NCBI RefSeq assembly: GCF_030852425.1
Contig: NZ_NSDM01000007.1
Coordinates: 310,001-374,000 of the forward strand
From: Saccharothrix longispora
Lineage (GTDB): Bacteria > Actinomycetota > Actinomycetes > Mycobacteriales > Pseudonocardiaceae
Direction of reading: 5' to 3'
DNA length: 64,000 nt
The translations under genes were made by a program, and so were the position numbers. The notes under the pieces were generated by a model. The model saw only the letters and a list, made by a program, of their open reading frames with translations. It made no database searches and was not told where the DNA came from. Below are positions 62,069 to 64,000 of the stretch, in pieces (position 1 is the stretch's first letter; every line of letters starts with the position of its first letter).

Positions 62069-62129
62069 GGGCGCGGAGCGTCCCGGGCGCGGGGGTAACG
62101 CCTGCGGCCGTTCGGGCGAACACAGGTGT

Positions 62130-62618
62130 GTGACCGCAAGGACCGCGCTCGTCGCCGCCACCGCCGCGCTGCTCGCCCTCACGGCGTGCACCTCGACGGA
62201 GGACGCCGCGCCCGCCACGCAGTCCGCGCCGTCCACCACGGCAACCGAGTCGGCGGGCGTGAACTGCGACGACGCGCCGCAGGACGTGGTCGCGACGGCG
62301 TTGGAGCTGCGCCTCCAGCACTCCCGGCAGGCGATCCGCGACGACGTGGTGACCTGCACCTACGACGGGGGCGGCGCGGTCGTGCGGTTCCGCACCGGCG
62401 CGGACGCGGCGTCGTTCGCCGAGGGGAGGGGGGCGCAGGAGCACGTCGAGGACGTGCCCGGCTTCCACGACGAGGCGTACCGGGCCACGACCACCAGGGG
62501 CGAGGTCGTGCAGACCGTCGTGGCGGCACGGCGGGGCACCGTGGAGATCACGGTCACCTCCGGCGCGACCGTCGACCACGCGACGCGGCTGGTCGACACC
62601 CTGTTCGCCCGGCTCTGA
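62130..62618 (+). CDS. Putative lipoprotein, DUF3558-like
   Basis: A 162-residue exported lipoprotein: basic start, hydrophobic core, lipobox LTAC with acylated C20, then a Thr/Ser/Ala-rich linker (about 22-42) and a compact domain with two Cys (NCDDAP, TCTYDGG) likely disulfide-bonded. The layout resembles actinobacterial DUF3558 lipoproteins, though similarity by eye is weak. The GTG at 62130 is chosen because the signal peptide starts there. It is convergent with the oxidoreductase gene. Confidence 0.75.
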   Translation: MTARTALVAATAALLALTACTSTEDAAPATQSAPSTTATESAGVNCDDAPQDVVATALELRLQHSRQAIRDDVVTCTYDGGGAVVRFRTGADAASFAEGRGAQEHVEDVPGFHDEAYRATTTRGEVVQTVVAARRGTVEITVTSGATVDHATRLVDTLFARL

Positions 62619-62636
62619 CCCGCGCCCGCCCCGGCT

Positions 62637-64000
62637 CTAGCCGGCCTCCAGCACGGCCATCGCGGCGTTGTGGCCGCCGATGCCGCTGACCCCGCCGCCG
62701 CGCCGCGCGCCCGCCCCGCACACGAACAGGTTGGCCGCGTCGGTCTCCACGCCCCAGCGGCCCACCTCGTCGTCGTCCTCGGCGAACGGCCACGCCAGCC
62801 CGTCGTGGAAGATGTTCCCCCTGGGCAGGCCGACCTCCGCCTCCAGGTCGAGCGGCGTGCGGGCCTCCAGGCACGGCCGGCCCTCGGCGTCGGTCGCCAG
62901 GCAGGCCGCGATCGGCTCCTCCAGCACGGCGTCCAGGCCGGCCAGGTAGCGGCCGACGAGCCGCTCGCGCAGCCCCGCGTTGTCGGCCTCGAACAGCGCC
63001 GCGGGGGTGTGCAGGCCGAACAGCGTCAACGTGTGGAAGCCCCGCTCCACCAGGTCCGGCGCGAGGATCGACGGGTCGGTCAGCGTGTGGCAGTACATCT
63101 CCGCCGGCAGCACCGACGGCACCGCGCCGGCCGCGCTCTCCCGGTAGGCGGTCTCCAGCTGCGCGTAGGACTCGTCCAGGTGCAGCGTGCCCGCGAACGC
63201 CACCCCCGGGTCGACCCCCGAGCGGAACCGGGGCAGCCGCTCCAGCAGCATGTTCACCTTCACCTGGCAGCCCTCGGCCACCGTCCTCGGGTCCCGGCCG
63301 CGCAGCCGGTCCAGGGTGGCCGGGGCGGCGCCGGACAGCACGAACCGCGCACCCACCACGCGCCCGTCGAACTCGACCTCGGCCGTGCGGCCGTCGGCGT
63401 CCACCCGGGACACCTCGACGCCGGTCACGACCTCCGCGCCCGCCTCGCGCGCCACCCGCTCCAGCTCCGCGGTCACCGCGCCCATGCCGCCGACCGGCAC
63501 CCGCCACTCACCCGAGCCGTTGCCGACCACGTGGTAGAGGAAGCACCGGTTCGCGGCCAGGTCGCGCAGGGACGCGTGCGTGCCGATCAGCCCGTCCGTG
63601 GCGACGACGCCGCGCACCAGGTCGTGCGTGAACAGCTCCTCCAGGGTCTCCCCGAGCGGCCGTTCCACGACCTGGTCCCACAGCCGGGCGCGCGCCACCG
63701 AGTCCACCCGCAGTCGGGCGTGCTCGCGCGACACCAGCGGTTCCAGCATGGTCGGCGCCAGCGCCCGCGCCAGCACCTCCAGGTCGTCGTACCAGCGCCG
63801 CCAGCGCTCGAACTCCGCGTCGGACCCGGTCAGCGCGCGGAACGACGCGGCCGTCGCCTTCCCCGGCCGCCGCTCGACGAGCAGGTCGCCGGCGGGCGTG
63901 TACGACGACGTCGAGCGCGACCGCAGCTCCAGCCGCAGCCCGAGGTCGGCCACCACCCGGTCCGGCAGCAGGCTCACCAGGTACGAGTAGCGCGACAGGC
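62637..64000 (-). CDS. CrtI/phytoene-desaturase-like FAD oxidoreductase (N-terminus beyond window)
   Basis: A 454-codon fragment open to the window end at 64000. The missing N-terminus would carry the FAD-binding GxGxxG. Present are the substrate domain with VPVGGMGAVTAELERVAREAGAEV (the CrtI-type G-G motif), CQVKVNMLLERLP and the C-terminal FAD motif FVCGAGARRGGGVSGIGGHNAA. It is closest in layout to PYROXD2-like NAD(P)/FAD oxidoreductases rather than a carotenoid gene, since no crt genes adjoin. The stop overlaps a CCGGCTCTAGCCGG palindrome. Confidence 0.85.
   Translation of the reverse strand, partial: LSRYSYLVSLLPDRVVADLGLRLELRSRSTSSYTPAGDLLVERRPGKATAASFRALTGSDAEFERWRRWYDDLEVLARALAPTMLEPLVSREHARLRVDSVARARLWDQVVERPLGETLEELFTHDLVRGVVATDGLIGTHASLRDLAANRCFLYHVVGNGSGEWRVPVGGMGAVTAELERVAREAGAEVVTGVEVSRVDADGRTAEVEFDGRVVGARFVLSGAAPATLDRLRGRDPRTVAEGCQVKVNMLLERLPRFRSGVDPGVAFAGTLHLDESYAQLETAYRESAAGAVPSVLPAEMYCHTLTDPSILAPDLVERGFHTLTLFGLHTPAALFEADNAGLRERLVGRYLAGLDAVLEEPIAACLATDAEGRPCLEARTPLDLEAEVGLPRGNIFHDGLAWPFAEDDDEVGRWGVETDAANLFVCGAGARRGGGVSGIGGHNAAMAVLEAG

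Noticed and set aside
62637-64000. Carotenoid desaturase crtI
   Set aside because: The CrtI-like fold is present but no crtB, crtE or lycopene cyclase is next to it; the layout fits the broader PYROXD2-like family.

Overview
The window is very GC-rich DNA (mostly G or C at third codon positions) with dense GTG and TTG starts, many 4-base stop/start overlaps and long GC-stem hairpins instead of U-tract terminators. Gene content and order point to a mycelial actinomycete of the Pseudonocardiaceae type (Saccharothrix/Actinosynnema/Lentzea-like). The backbone follows the order known from Mycobacterium and relatives: lepA, rpsT, holA, comEC, comEA, a DegV protein, octT-gpgP-rsfS-nadD, proA, proB-obg-rpmA-rplU, rne, ndk, a DUF4233 gene, folC, valS. 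Accessory genes are inserted between these blocks.

Layout. 1-5 kb: a secreted GH18 chitinase with a DasR-type operator, a small HD phosphohydrolase, a Uma2 protein and lepA. 5-14.5 kb: an accessory stretch between lepA and rpsT holding a PemK/MazF-like toxin, an AAA ATPase-TOPRIM pair that looks like a two-gene defence module, a methyltransferase, VOC and GNAT proteins, an SPFH-RHH gene pair behind a perfect palindrome, a TauE exporter, and a secreted GH3 glucosidase behind a perfect CebR box. 14.5-24.6 kb: rpsT, holA, thrC under a SAM-I riboswitch, comEC/comEA, DegV, and the translationally coupled octT-gpgP-rsfS-nadD cluster (methylglucose lipopolysaccharide initiation in mycobacteria, plus ribosome silencing and NAD synthesis). 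24.8-27.6 kb: P450 with ferredoxin, then proA. 27.7-31.6 kb: a RecQ helicase fused to a phosphoribosyltransferase domain, a GNAT and an MHS-type transporter. 31.6-38.5 kb: proB-obg, rpmA-rplU, rne. 38.6-43.1 kb: a radical-SAM pair (TIGR03936/TIGR03960) split by an inserted secreted subtilase. 43.2-47 kb: a three-gene ABC exporter, ndk and a frameshifted membrane-protein gene. 47-53 kb: a 1844-residue amylopullulanase with two catalytic domains and two MalR-like operators, then a ribbon-helix-helix gene with its own probable operator. 53.7-58.2 kb: DUF4233, folC, valS. 58.4-64 kb: a membrane-anchored protein, a YdeP/FdhF-type molybdo-oxidoreductase behind a perfect Crp-type site, a lipoprotein and a CrtI-like oxidoreductase cut by the window end.

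Polysaccharide use recurs: chitinase (dre site), GH3 glucosidase (CebR box) and amylopullulanase (MalR-like sites) each carry a different sugar-regulator operator, giving separate control for chitin, cellulose and starch. I saw no tRNA or rRNA gene, CRISPR array, insertion sequence, prophage or attachment site.
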